A stretch of DNA of 64,000 bases, from assembly GCF_001922345.1 (NCBI RefSeq), contig NZ_CP018811.1:1178001-1242000 (forward strand), written 5' to 3'. This stretch comes from Paraburkholderia sp. SOS3 (lineage in GTDB: Bacteria; Pseudomonadota; Gammaproteobacteria; Burkholderiales; Burkholderiaceae). The notes under the pieces are model-generated. The model saw nothing but the letters and a program-made list of their open reading frames with translations, had not been told where the DNA came from and made no database searches. Shown here piece after piece: positions 8,504 through 17,282 of the stretch; position 1 is the stretch's first letter; each line of letters begins with the position of its first letter. The position numbers were made by a program, and so were the translations under genes.

Positions 8504-9984
8504 GGGCGGCGAATGAAAGCTATTCGTTGCTCAGGCGCCTGACCGTCGCCTTTACGATCGTAGCGAGCGTGGTGTTGTCGCTCGCCGGAGGGCTGCTGTA
8601 CCACGCGCTTTCGCGCCAGTTGAGGCAGCGCGACGATAGCGAGATCTCGGTGAAGCTCGGCGAATTCCGCCGCGAAGCGCGCAGCTTTGGCTCGACGCAG
8701 GGCGTAGCCCGGAACGGCACGTTGTTTCAGGAAGAGCTGCTTACGCATCCCGCCATCAAGTTCGCGATTCTCGATGCGGGCGGCAACGTATTGGCCGAAT
8801 CCGCGGGGTCGCGACAGCACTTCACCTCGGTGGGTCCCGACAATCCAGCCGCAAACCAGCCCTATTCGTGCGATCCGCCAACGGTCGGGCCGGCGCGCTG
8901 CGTGTTCGGTGACGAGACGCTGCCGTCTAACGAAAAAATTCGCGTTCTGCTCGCGCACGAAGCCGCCGCGCGATATGCGGTGTTGAACGAGTATCGCGGC
9001 GACGTATGGATGGTGTTGCTCGGCGGCTCGATCCTGATGGGGCTGCTCGGCTATGCGATCGCAAGACGAGGCTTGACGCCCGTCAAATCGATCGGCCAGC
9101 ATATTTCGCGAATCGAGGCACATAACCTCGGTGAGCGACTCGAGATCGGCGGCGGCCCGGTCGAGCTCCACGATATCGCGGTGCCGGTTAACCGCATGCT
9201 GGACAGGCTCGAGCGCGCCTTCGCTCGCCTCTCGCAGTTCTCATCGGACCTTGCGCACGACATGCGCACGCCGCTTGCCAACATCATCAGCTCGTCGCAG
9301 ATCACGCTATCGCGCGAGCGCAGCACTGAAGAATACGAAGCGCTGATCGATTCGAATATCGAAGAGTGCGAACGGCTGCAGCGCATGATCGAAACGATGC
9401 TGTTCCTTGCGCGAGTCGATCATGCGGAAGAGCCGTTGAAGCCCGTTGAGCTCGATTGCGCGAGCGAATTCGCGCGGCTTATGTCTTACTTCGAAGCGAT
9501 TGCCGATAACAAGGGAATCCGCTTTGTCGTTAAAGGCGCGGCGCGTGTCCACGCCGATCCGACCATGTTCCGCCGCGCCGTCAGCAATCTCGTATCGAAC
9601 GCGCTCGAGTACGGCAACGCCGAATCGTACATCGTGCTATGCGCGTGCCGGGCCGGTGACCATACGGCCGTGTCCGTGACGAACGATGGCCCGATCATCG
9701 CCCCCGAGCATATCGGCAAGATCTTCGATCGCTTTTACCGCGTCAATGCCGCGCGGCAGGGATCGGCAAGGAATATGGGCCTTGGCCTTGCGATCGTGAA
9801 GTCGATCATGGAATTGCACCGGGGAAAGGTCGACGTCGTAAGCGCCGCTGGCGCGACGACGTTTACGCTGTATTTTCCGTCTGCAGCCGTCGAAACGCCG
9901 CGCAAGAGCCGTCGCGGCGCGGTTACTGGATCTCGCGCAGCGGTGCCTCTGTCTGCGGCTCGCGTGCGGAATCGCAAAGTCTGA
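8500..9984 (+). CDS. Heavy-metal-type sensor histidine kinase
   Basis: A 494-residue inner-membrane kinase translated from a GTG that overlaps the regulator stop (GTGA). One transmembrane helix at about residues 15-35 and a second at about 165-190 flank a periplasmic sensor domain. HAMP follows ([26 protein letters not shown]), then the H-box with phospho-acceptor His253 in [14 protein letters not shown], and the ATPase domain with N-box [12 protein letters not shown] and G-box [11 protein letters not shown]. CusS-like kinases sense copper, silver or related ions, and some members sense oxidants; the ligand here is unknown. The periplasmic loop has a Cys pair ([13 protein letters not shown]) that could be relevant to metal or redox sensing. 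Confidence 0.92.
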   Translation: MRAANESYSLLRRLTVAFTIVASVVLSLAGGLLYHALSRQLRQRDDSEISVKLGEFRREARSFGSTQGVARNGTLFQEELLTHPAIKFAILDAGGNVLAESAGSRQHFTSVGPDNPAANQPYSCDPPTVGPARCVFGDETLPSNEKIRVLLAHEAAARYAVLNEYRGDVWMVLLGGSILMGLLGYAIARRGLTPVKSIGQHISRIEAHNLGERLEIGGGPVELHDIAVPVNRMLDRLERAFARLSQFSSDLAHDMRTPLANIISSSQITLSRERSTEEYEALIDSNIEECERLQRMIETMLFLARVDHAEEPLKPVELDCASEFARLMSYFEAIADNKGIRFVVKGAARVHADPTMFRRAVSNLVSNALEYGNAESYIVLCACRAGDHTAVSVTNDGPIIAPEHIGKIFDRFYRVNAARQGSARNMGLGLAIVKSIMELHRGKVDVVSAAGATTFTLYFPSAAVETPRKSRRGAVTGSRAAVPLSAARVRNRKV

Positions 9985-10135
9985 ATCGCACCGTAACATG
10001 ACGATTGCGTCAGCTGTGCATACGCGCTGCTTCAAACACGATTGCCGCGAGCGTTGCCCCAAGCCGCCGTCGCGCAAGGACATCGGCCTCGAGCCGTCAC
10101 CATCGCCCGAGTGGCCGACGTCCTTAAACCCGTCT

Positions 10136-11326
10136 TCAGAACTTGTGGCGCAACGCAAGACGCAGCACAGCCTGACGGTCGTTCGACGAATCGCCGAGAC
10201 CGCCGATATTCGCCGCCGCCGCGCCGCCCGTCGAACTGACGCCCGAGGCCAGCTGGATGGCCCCGGTGAAATACACGTCAGTCCGCTTCGAGATGAAGTA
10301 GTCCGCGAGCACGGCCACCTGATGATAGTGCTGGTCGCCAAGCGAGACGCCGTGAGCTTCGACGCCCGTGCTGCTCGTGTAGTTATACGCAATGCCGGTG
10401 AAGAACGACGGCGCGAACTGCCAGCGCAAGCCTGCTTCGAGGTCGTTGAATTTCGGCGACACGCCGCCGAGCGACGCAACGTTCCCGTACTGCGTGTTCG
10501 AATACGTCAACCCGATGATCGCCGGCCCGATCGCATAGGTGGCGCCAATCGCCGCGACCTGGTACGAGCTCGCGGTGACGTAATTGCTGTTCATCGTGCC
10601 GCTCAACGAGTTCGCGCCGTTCACGTTGTCGGTGAACAGGCCCGTGCCTGCCGTGCTGCCCGTCGGATTCTTGAAGAAGTTGAAGCCCGCGCCGACCGTC
10701 AGGGGGCCGTTCGAATACGATGCACCGAACGAATAGCCGCTGCCGCCGGTCACGTTGCCCGGCTGCCCGCCAAGACTCGCTTCCGCGCCGAAGATGAAGC
10801 CGTGCAGATTCGGGCTCACATACTTGATGCTGTTATTCACGCGCAGCGTGTTGACCAGATTGTCGAGGTCGACTGGATGGCCGAAGGTGGTCGATCCGCC
10901 GATATAACCGGTGCTCGTCACCGGCTGGACAAAACCGACGACGAGGTCGTACTGCCGCCCCAGCGTGACGGCGCCGTAGTCGAGGCTGTTCAGGCCGACA
11001 TACGTGGTGCGCCCGAACGGTGTGCCGCCCTGCGCGAATGCGCCGGTGTTCGCGTTGATGCCGCCCTGGATGTCGAAGATCGCAGCGAGATGTCCGCCCA
11101 GGTCTTCGGCGCCGCGAATGCCCCAGCGGCTGCCGTTCAGACCGTTGATCGAATCGAGCGTGAGCTGTCGGCCGCCAACGTTGACGCCGTTCACGACGTT
11201 CTTCGCGTTGGTATTGAACTGCACCCCTTCGTCGATAATGCCGTATAGCGTGACGCTGCTCTGTGCATGGGCCGTCACCGATCCTGCGGCCATCAGCGCC
11301 GCCAACCACCTTTTCTTCATTTTCAT
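10136..11326 (-). CDS. Gram-negative trimeric porin (OmpC-like, Burkholderia type)
   Basis: A 396-residue outer-membrane porin. The signal peptide MKMKKRWLAALMAAGSVTAHA ends at AHA, and the mature protein starts QSSVTLYGIIDEGVQF, the usual start of Burkholderia porins. The GSRWGIRGAEDLGGHLAAIFDIQ block and terminal Phe (ALRHKF) for outer-membrane insertion are present. The MKKRW Met two codons in is an alternative start. It lies directly downstream of the exported lyase gene on the same strand with 206 bp between, so it may feed the same catabolic system, although porins of this family are often independent. Confidence 0.93.
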   Translation of the reverse strand: MKMKKRWLAALMAAGSVTAHAQSSVTLYGIIDEGVQFNTNAKNVVNGVNVGGRQLTLDSINGLNGSRWGIRGAEDLGGHLAAIFDIQGGINANTGAFAQGGTPFGRTTYVGLNSLDYGAVTLGRQYDLVVGFVQPVTSTGYIGGSTTFGHPVDLDNLVNTLRVNNSIKYVSPNLHGFIFGAEASLGGQPGNVTGGSGYSFGASYSNGPLTVGAGFNFFKNPTGSTAGTGLFTDNVNGANSLSGTMNSNYVTASSYQVAAIGATYAIGPAIIGLTYSNTQYGNVASLGGVSPKFNDLEAGLRWQFAPSFFTGIAYNYTSSTGVEAHGVSLGDQHYHQVAVLADYFISKRTDVYFTGAIQLASGVSSTGGAAAANIGGLGDSSNDRQAVLRLALRHKF

Positions 11327-11532
11327 TCCCTTCGTCGTGTGTCGTCGTTAAAAGACGTGCGGCAGCGACGGCGTGACGACAGTCACCGCCGTTGTGATCC
11401 AGATTGCGGATTTCAGATTCGGAATTCCAGTTGGGATACCGAATCAATCAGTGCGAACCGGCAGACGGAATTTCCATCCATCACCGTGTTCGACGCGCGG
11501 CCAGACAACATATGCCGCGCGTCTCGCGCCAA

Positions 11533-13176
11533 TCAATTGCGGTACTGCATCAGCAGCTGCGCGGCTGCCTGGAACTCTGGGGTAAAGGGGCGATCGTCGT
11601 CGCGAAACGGCACGACCTGGCGCAATGCATCAAAGAGCTTCTGCGTGTCAGGCGCAAGCGTGTATCCGCCGGCCGACTTCTGGCGCAACTCGACCGCCTG
11701 CGCCGACGAAATCAACTCGATGCCGAGCAACTGGAACGAGTTGTCGATCTGCTTGCGCACACGCTCGATCACGACCGGCGCGTTGGTCGCGATGTCCTCG
11801 ATGTCGCCCGCGGCGGGCAAATAGTCCATCGAAACGGGCATCGCCAGCGCCTTGTTCGCCTCGGCGAGCGCAAGAGGCGGTTTCTCCATCGCGCCGAAGG
11901 CATGCAACGTGTGATCGGTGCCGAGGAAGCGGCTCAGATGCGTGAAGCGCGGATCGTTGAGCTTGATCACGCGCTGCGCCGACGCGAGCGACGCATGAGC
12001 CAGTGCAAGCCCCGTTTCCTCGAACGACAGCACGAAGGGCAGCGGTTCGAAGTTCGCGTTGGGCAGAATCGCGCCGTAGAGCTTGCCGGCCTTCAGGTAG
12101 CTGCGTTTCGCCTGATACAGGTCGCTGTGAGGCTTTACGCCCAACGCGACACCGGGGTTGTCGTCCGACGAGTTCAACTGGATCTCGATCAGACGCCGGT
12201 CTTCGTCGTAGCTGCGATCGATTTCGGCCAGCAGATACGGCGCATCGCGAAAGCTGAGCGGATCTTGCAACGCGCGCGCGTCATCGCGCTGCCAAAGGCT
12301 GCTGCCGGCCAGCATGCCGCGCAATTCGGCGCCGACTTTCTCGACATGCGGATACGGATGCAGCGCGAGCGAGTCTTCGAGGAACGGAGACACGTTGCCG
12401 TTCAACCCTTGCAGGCTGACCGCGTACACGAGCTTTTCGACGCGCTGCAATTGATGCAGATCGACGAGCGCGAGCGACGCCATGCCCGTTGCGTACGCAT
12501 TCGAGCTCAGGATGCCGAGCGCGTCTTTTCCCCACGGACGGATCGGCGCGATGCCTGCTGCTTGCAGCGCCGCCGCGGCCGGCATCTTTTGCCCGTGGTA
12601 ATAGACATCGCCTTCACCCATCATCGTGAGACCGATGTGGGCGAGGATCGTGATATCCGCTTCGCCGACCGAGCCGACGGTGGGCATTACCGGCGTGATA
12701 CCCGCATTGAGAAACTGCTCGTACTTCTGTGCAACCGATAACTGCACGCCCGACCCGCCCACGAGCATCTGGTTGAGCCGCGTGGCCATCGCCGCGCGCG
12801 CGGTCCGCACATCCATGTCCGGGCCGACGCCGGCCGAATGCGCATGCAGCAGCGCCGCATTGAAGACCTTCGACGCCTCGATCACTTCCGGCGTCAGCTT
12901 GCCCTGCGCGTCGACCATTTGCCGGTCCTTGTTGAGACCGACGCCTACCGTGAGTCCGTAAATGCGTTGCCCCTGCACGGCCGCCTGAAGCAGCAGTTCG
13001 TGGCTTGCATCGACGCGCTTCGCCGCTTCCGGCGTGATTTCGACGTTCTCGCCCGCTGCGATGCTGGCGATGATTTCCGGCGTGGCTGATTTGCCGTCCA
13101 GCGCCACGGTCGCATGCGCCTGCAGCGCAGCAAGTATCAGCGCCGCACCAACCCCGCGGCGAATTGAGGTGAACAT
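11533..13176 (-). CDS. Exported HAL/PAL-family lyase lacking the MIO-forming Ala-Ser-Gly
   Basis: A 547-residue aromatic amino acid ammonia-lyase homologue. It starts with a Sec signal peptide (residues 1-22, cleavage near AHA). Family landmarks: Tyr73 in IYGLTVGVG, His113 in LLHAHSAGVG, Arg310 in LQDPLSFR, the LNSSDDNPG block at about 334-342 and Glu460 in AGDIED. However, GSVGASGDLAPL of normal enzymes reads GSVGEADITIL, with Glu172-Ala173-Asp174 in place of Ala-Ser-Gly and one residue deleted. The MIO electrophile therefore cannot form. MIO-free members exist: ergothionases eliminate trimethylamine from ergothioneine. That makes a betaine-type or other good-leaving-group lyase the best guess, not an ordinary ammonia-lyase. 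Export is unusual for this family. HutC-like operator sites lie upstream. Confidence 0.85.
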   Translation of the reverse strand: MFTSIRRGVGAALILAALQAHATVALDGKSATPEIIASIAAGENVEITPEAAKRVDASHELLLQAAVQGQRIYGLTVGVGLNKDRQMVDAQGKLTPEVIEASKVFNAALLHAHSAGVGPDMDVRTARAAMATRLNQMLVGGSGVQLSVAQKYEQFLNAGITPVMPTVGSVGEADITILAHIGLTMMGEGDVYYHGQKMPAAAALQAAGIAPIRPWGKDALGILSSNAYATGMASLALVDLHQLQRVEKLVYAVSLQGLNGNVSPFLEDSLALHPYPHVEKVGAELRGMLAGSSLWQRDDARALQDPLSFRDAPYLLAEIDRSYDEDRRLIEIQLNSSDDNPGVALGVKPHSDLYQAKRSYLKAGKLYGAILPNANFEPLPFVLSFEETGLALAHASLASAQRVIKLNDPRFTHLSRFLGTDHTLHAFGAMEKPPLALAEANKALAMPVSMDYLPAAGDIEDIATNAPVVIERVRKQIDNSFQLLGIELISSAQAVELRQKSAGGYTLAPDTQKLFDALRQVVPFRDDDRPFTPEFQAAAQLLMQYRN

Positions 13177-13266
13177 GATTAACCCTTGGTCAGCTTATCG
13201 GTGGTCTTTTGTTTTCGCCGGCGCGCTTGCGGCTTCGTCAATCACATCGGCAGGACTAAAGGTATA

Positions 13267-13276
13267 TGTATATACA
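13267..13276. promoter_or_regulatory. HutC-type operator, lyase promoter
   Basis: TGTATATACA, a perfect 10-bp palindrome matching the TGTA-N2-TACA motif known for HutC, lies 91 bp before the lyase start codon. Confidence 0.6.
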
Positions 13277-13437
13277 AAGCTAAGCAACCCTGTCAAAAAT
13301 AAAAATCGCACGTCGTGCGTTCGGTACGGAGACCGATGCGATTCAGAATTGATCCAGATTACAAGGCGTTTTCGTGCGTCGCATGCGAGGTTGCGCGCAC
13401 TGCGCAAACGTGGAGAGGTCGAACCGGCCGTTTGTGT

Positions 13438-13447
13438 TGTTTATACA
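13438..13447. promoter_or_regulatory. Second HutC-type operator, imperfect
   Basis: TGTTTATACA differs by one base from the perfect site at 13267 and lies about 170 bp further from the lyase gene, 150 bp after the GntR stop codon. With flanking bases it reads TTGTTTATACAA. Confidence 0.4.
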
Positions 13448-13596
13448 AATCGAGGCCGGTGAAGCGCGACGGACGGACGTCAAGCGTCCGGTAAGGTGGC
13501 TGGGCTGACAGCGGCCTGGGCGGGATGTGTTGATCTGACAGCTTGCGTGAGCAGGAAGAACGCGCGGCCCGCGTTGCACGGCGCCGCGCGAAGCGG

Positions 13597-14319
13597 CTAG
13601 AACTTGCCGCTGAGCTGATAGCGGCTGGCGGGATGCCAGAGCACGACGTCCGTGGCGATCTTGCCGCGCACGCGCGTGCGCCGATGCAGCACGAGGCACG
13701 GTTCGCCGATTGCCATCTTCAACGCCTGCCTCACGAACGCGGGCGCCTGGCGCGCCGTCACCCAGTACTCGACGCCTTGTGCGGGGGCGATGCCGGTCAT
13801 GTACTCGTTCGGTGTTTCACGATCGAACTTCTGGTCGATGTATTCGGGGAACACGAGGCCGTTCACATGGCGGTCTTCAAGCTGAATCGGCACATCGTTC
13901 TCGAAATGCACAATGCGGGAATGATAGGCGGGGCCATCGGGCGGCAGTTCGAGCGCCTGCAGCACGGCGGGGTCGTCGGTTTGCTGCAGCATCAGCAGCT
14001 TGCTCGAGTACTTGTCGCCGCGGCTCTTGATCTCTTCGGCGATGCTGCGCACTTCGATCAGCGTGGACTGGTAACGCGTATCGGCCACATAGGTGCCGCT
14101 GCCGCGAATGCGCATCAGCACGCGCTCCGTCACGAGCTCGCGCATCGCGCGGTTGACCGTCATGCGGGAGAGCCCGAATTCTTTTGCCAGTTGCTCTTCC
14201 GGGGGAATCATATCGCCGCCGCGCCACTTCTCCGCTTCGATCATATGGAGCACATGCTCCTTCAGTTGCTGGTAAGCGGGCGTGGACGTGTGGGACTTCT
14301 TGGTCATGGTGTGTGGCAT
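13597..14319 (-). CDS. GntR-family regulator, HutC subfamily
   Basis: A 240-residue repressor. The N-terminal GntR winged helix (about residues 14-78) contains GGDMIPPEEQLAKEFGLSRMTVNRAMRELVTERVLMRIRGSGTYVA, and a UTRA-type ligand domain (about 95-235) follows, ending ASRYQLSGKF as HutC proteins do. HutC represses histidine use and responds to urocanate. Here the neighbours are a HAL-like lyase, a cyclodeaminase-like protein and a transporter, so a urocanate-like or related acid is a reasonable inducer. Start at 14319 or at the Met four codons later; neither has a clear ribosome site. Its probable operators are the TGTATATACA palindromes at 13267 and 17020. Confidence 0.9.
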   Translation of the reverse strand: MPHTMTKKSHTSTPAYQQLKEHVLHMIEAEKWRGGDMIPPEEQLAKEFGLSRMTVNRAMRELVTERVLMRIRGSGTYVADTRYQSTLIEVRSIAEEIKSRGDKYSSKLLMLQQTDDPAVLQALELPPDGPAYHSRIVHFENDVPIQLEDRHVNGLVFPEYIDQKFDRETPNEYMTGIAPAQGVEYWVTARQAPAFVRQALKMAIGEPCLVLHRRTRVRGKIATDVVLWHPASRYQLSGKF

Positions 14320-14440
14320 TCGCGATGCACGGGATCACGATTGTATAGCGTTGATTCGATACTTCGGCGAGGCGGGCGTTATCGCGCCCACCGTAAAAAA
14401 AGCGTGCGCCCGCGCGGCGCACGGTTTTCCAGCAGAACGC

Positions 14441-15445
14441 TCAGGCGAACTTCAAGGTCTGGCCGATGTCGAGCCGTTTTGCCTTTTCGAGCATCGCGTG
14501 ACCTAGCCCGATATCGCTAAGGCTCAGGCCGCGATGCCAGAACAGGATGGTTTCGTCGTCGTTTTCGCGGCCGGGTTTTTTGCCCGCCACGATTTCGCCG
14601 AGTTCCGCATGCAGCGTTTCTTCCGAGAGCCGGCCGCTGTCGACGTGTTCGCGCAGCGCGCCGAAGGGGAGGCCTTTGCGGCATTGGCCCCAATCGTCGA
14701 CGACCATCTTGCTCATGATGTCGGTCAGCGAGAGCTCGACCGCGCTCATCGTGCCGTACGGCACGACGAACGCGCCGCGCTTGATCCATTCGGTTTTCAG
14801 CATCGGTTGCGGCTTGGGCAGACGCGACGCTTCGACGACGATATCGGCATCGCGCACGCACGATTCCCAGTCGGCGGTGACCTTGACGGGCTTGCCGAGG
14901 TCGCGCGACAGACGCTCTGCAAATGCGGTGCGGCTTTCTTCGCGGCGCGAGTGAACGCGGATTTCGTCGAAGTCGTACAGATGGTCGAGCAGGCGTACGT
15001 TCCAGTACGACGTGCCGCGCGCACCGATATGAGCGAGCACCTTGCTGTCCGCGCGCGCGAGATGTTTTGCGCCGAGCGCCGTCATCGCGCCGGTGCGCAT
15101 GTCGGTAATCGAGGTCGCGTCGAGGATCGCTTTCGGCACGCCGGTTTGCGGATCGAACAGGTTCAACACCGCGAGTTCGGACGGCAGATCGTGTTTGTAG
15201 TTGTCGACGAAGTCGCCGACCACCTTTACGCCGGCAAGGCCGAGCGGATGAATCACGCCGCGCAGCACATTGAAGTGGCCTTCCGCGGAGTCGCGCGGAA
15301 TCAGGTGCATGCGCGGTTCGATCACCGTTTGCCGGTTGCCCTGCGCGTGGAGCGCGGACTCGACGGCGGCGAGAATTTCGTCATTGGTCAGCGCGAGCTG
15401 TTCGACGTCCTGCCGATTCAGATAGGTCAGGTTGATGGATTGCAT
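14441..15445 (-). CDS. Ornithine cyclodeaminase/mu-crystallin family protein
   Basis: A 334-residue NAD(P)-dependent enzyme of the OCD/mu-crystallin family, which includes ornithine cyclodeaminase, alanine dehydrogenase, ketimine reductase and opine-type enzymes. It starts MQSINLTYLNRQDVEQL, has the substrate Arg in RMHLIPRDS, the IGARGTSYWNVRLL dinucleotide-binding turn and DATSITDMRTGAMTALGAKHLA, all typical. The ATG at 15445 has GGAGA upstream. It lies 87 bp downstream of the MFS transporter on the same strand and 121 bp upstream of the regulator, so the three are probably one transcript. It may process the keto or imino product of the imported compound; which one is not visible. Confidence 0.87.
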   Translation of the reverse strand: MQSINLTYLNRQDVEQLALTNDEILAAVESALHAQGNRQTVIEPRMHLIPRDSAEGHFNVLRGVIHPLGLAGVKVVGDFVDNYKHDLPSELAVLNLFDPQTGVPKAILDATSITDMRTGAMTALGAKHLARADSKVLAHIGARGTSYWNVRLLDHLYDFDEIRVHSRREESRTAFAERLSRDLGKPVKVTADWESCVRDADIVVEASRLPKPQPMLKTEWIKRGAFVVPYGTMSAVELSLTDIMSKMVVDDWGQCRKGLPFGALREHVDSGRLSEETLHAELGEIVAGKKPGRENDDETILFWHRGLSLSDIGLGHAMLEKAKRLDIGQTLKFA

Positions 15446-15532
15446 GAAGAAGTGTCTCCGGTTGAATCGTTCCGCCCGGCCGGCGGTTGAAATGCGGTAG
15501 CGGACAGGCGCCACGCGCGTGTTTGTGTCGGT

Positions 15533-16831
15533 TTATCTCGCAGTCGATGTGTTCGCTGCGTCGGGCACGTTCCCGGTGGCCGATGCCTTGAAGCGCGCGA
15601 GGTCGGCCTCCGGATGGATCAGGGCGAGCGCGGCGAGTCCCAATACCGCGACGAGCGCGCCGGCGTAGAGGTAGCCCGTGCGGAATCCGTCGACGGGATC
15701 GGCTCCGACGTCGACGATCATGCCCATCGCAAGCGGCGCGACGAGACCCGCGAGCGTGTGGATCGAATTCGTGATGCCGAGCATCGCGCCGCGCTGCGAG
15801 GCCGGCGAGATCTCGCCGATCAGCGTCGAACCGAGCGTGAAAATCACGCTGCCTGTTGAAAACGCGAGGCCGATCAGCAGGATCTTCGCGATGCCGGGCG
15901 GCACGATCGCGAAGCTTATGGCGGCAATGCCCGCGATCGCGACGCACGCGCAGCCGGGGGCCGCGCGCGACACGCGGCTCGAATAGCCGGCTTTCGACAG
16001 CGTTTGCGAAACATAGGCGAGGCAGGGTGCAAGCGCCATCTGCATGATGGAGGGCAGGGTGATGATCCACGCCGCGGACGATGGCTCGAGGCGAACCGCC
16101 TTGATCAGATAGTTGGCGAGCCACACGATGTTCAGCGCGATCATCCAGTAGGCGGCAAAGCCTGCGATAAATACGCCGATCGCGGTGCGGCTAAGAATGA
16201 GCTGGCGGTACGGCACTCGCGCGGGCGCATCGGGCTGGCCGGCGGGCGCGTCGAGCGGGCCGTCCTCGCCGAGCAGCGCCCAGGCGAGCGCCCATACCGC
16301 GCCGACGGCGGCCAACGTGCCGAAAGCCGCATGCCAACTGTAATGTTCGATGATCCATGTGATGAGCGGCGCGACGACGCCGGTGCCGAATGCGGCGCCG
16401 CATGCGACGACGCTGGTCGGCACGGCTCGGCGCTTGTCGCCGAACCACTTGTAGACGGCGTGCAGCGCAACGGGGAATGCGGGGCCTTCCGCGGCGCCCA
16501 GGATGACGCGGCTGCCGAGCATGACGGCGTAGCTGACGGTGCCGGCCATCGGCAGCAGCGCGAGCGCCCAGATGATGCTCATGCACAGCATGATGCTGCG
16601 CGTGGTGACGCGATTGGCGAGAAAGCCGACGACGACGCCCGAAATGGAAAACAGCAGGAAAAAGGCGCTGCCGAGCGCGCCGAACTGCGCGTGCGTGAGA
16701 TGCAGTTCCTTGATGATGGCGGTGCTTGACAACCCTACCACTGCCTTGTCGGCAAAATTGACAAGCATGAACAGGAAGACGAGCACGACGATCATCCATG
16801 CCCGCCTGCTGCTCACTGATGAATGGACCAT
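15533..16831 (-). CDS. MFS transporter, anion:cation symporter (ACS) type
   Basis: A 432-residue inner-membrane transporter with twelve predicted helices. MIVVLVFLFMLVNFADKAVVGLSSTAIIKEL and the LGAAEGPAFPVALHAVYKWFGDKRR block (motif of ACS symporters that carry organic anions) are the best markers. The ATG at 16831 starts MVHSSVSSRRAWM; earlier codons look non-coding. It is the first gene of the leftward run transporter, cyclodeaminase-like, GntR. Two HutC-type sites lie 115-200 bp upstream, so uptake is probably induced together with the lyase. The likely cargo is a carboxylate related to the lyase substrate or product. Confidence 0.88.
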   Translation of the reverse strand: MVHSSVSSRRAWMIVVLVFLFMLVNFADKAVVGLSSTAIIKELHLTHAQFGALGSAFFLLFSISGVVVGFLANRVTTRSIMLCMSIIWALALLPMAGTVSYAVMLGSRVILGAAEGPAFPVALHAVYKWFGDKRRAVPTSVVACGAAFGTGVVAPLITWIIEHYSWHAAFGTLAAVGAVWALAWALLGEDGPLDAPAGQPDAPARVPYRQLILSRTAIGVFIAGFAAYWMIALNIVWLANYLIKAVRLEPSSAAWIITLPSIMQMALAPCLAYVSQTLSKAGYSSRVSRAAPGCACVAIAGIAAISFAIVPPGIAKILLIGLAFSTGSVIFTLGSTLIGEISPASQRGAMLGITNSIHTLAGLVAPLAMGMIVDVGADPVDGFRTGYLYAGALVAVLGLAALALIHPEADLARFKASATGNVPDAANTSTAR

Positions 16832-16945
16832 TCCCGGCCGCTCCGTTGTGTCGAGGGATTCGATGGCAAAGCCGTCGAGAAGGGCAACGTGGCCTGATGC
16901 CCTGCCGCCGATCAGCAGACGCAAGGTAGCAGCTTCAAAAAAATG

Positions 16946-16955
16946 TGTCTATACA
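16946..16955. promoter_or_regulatory. HutC-type operator, imperfect, MFS promoter
   Basis: TGTCTATACA, one base away from TGTATATACA, about 115 bp before the MFS start codon. Confidence 0.4.
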
Positions 16956-17017
16956 TATGATGCGGTTTGCGAGGAAGTGTGTCGCCGGAGGGTGGCGTCA
17001 CGATTGGTTCGCTGCGC

Positions 17018-17031
17018 AATGTATATACATT
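17018..17031. promoter_or_regulatory. HutC-type operator, MFS promoter
   Basis: AATGTATATACATT is a perfect 14-bp palindrome containing TGTATATACA, the same core found before the lyase gene, 187 bp before the MFS start codon. Confidence 0.6.
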
Positions 17032-17282
17032 GTCAGTCGCGTCAACCACATGTTCGACGAAATTCTTGACTTGGCTTAGAGAAGCTAAGAATCGTCCAAT
17101 AGACGTCACGCATCCCATCGGTTAGTTTGTCGCGCGTATCTCGTTGATTCGCCTGGCGCATCGCAAGTTTTTGCGCGCCAAAGGCGGTATTGCTGCTGCT
17201 ATCACTTTTCTCGCCGAAACGGCGTAGCGTCTTTTTAGTCGACCATGTTGAACTTGCTCACTATTGCCCGCGGTACAACCGT

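Larger units (their letters stand above)
13177..13596. other. Intergenic region upstream of the exported lyase
   Basis: No gene is seen in these 420 bp. It is AT-richer between about 13250 and 13320 and contains one perfect and one near-perfect HutC-type operator. It must hold the lyase promoter and the end of the GntR transcript. Confidence 0.6.
16832..17282. other. Intergenic control region between MFS and SGNH genes
   Basis: No gene is convincing in these 451 bp. It holds a perfect and a one-mismatch HutC-type operator on the MFS side, and CTTAG-N5-CTAAG at 17075-17089 in the middle. Divergent promoters are expected here. Confidence 0.55.

Noticed and set aside
12655-12663. The missing Ala-Ser-Gly of the lyase as a simple sequencing frameshift
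   Set aside because: The frame is intact on both sides, with conserved GSVG before and ILAH after; one codon fewer and three substitutions cannot come from a single-base error.
9998-12741. Long plus-strand frames (416 and 445 codons) opposite the porin and lyase genes
   Set aside because: They mirror the codon structure of the minus-strand genes, which have signal peptides and conserved motifs; the shadow proteins have Arg/Val/Asp-rich low-information sequence.
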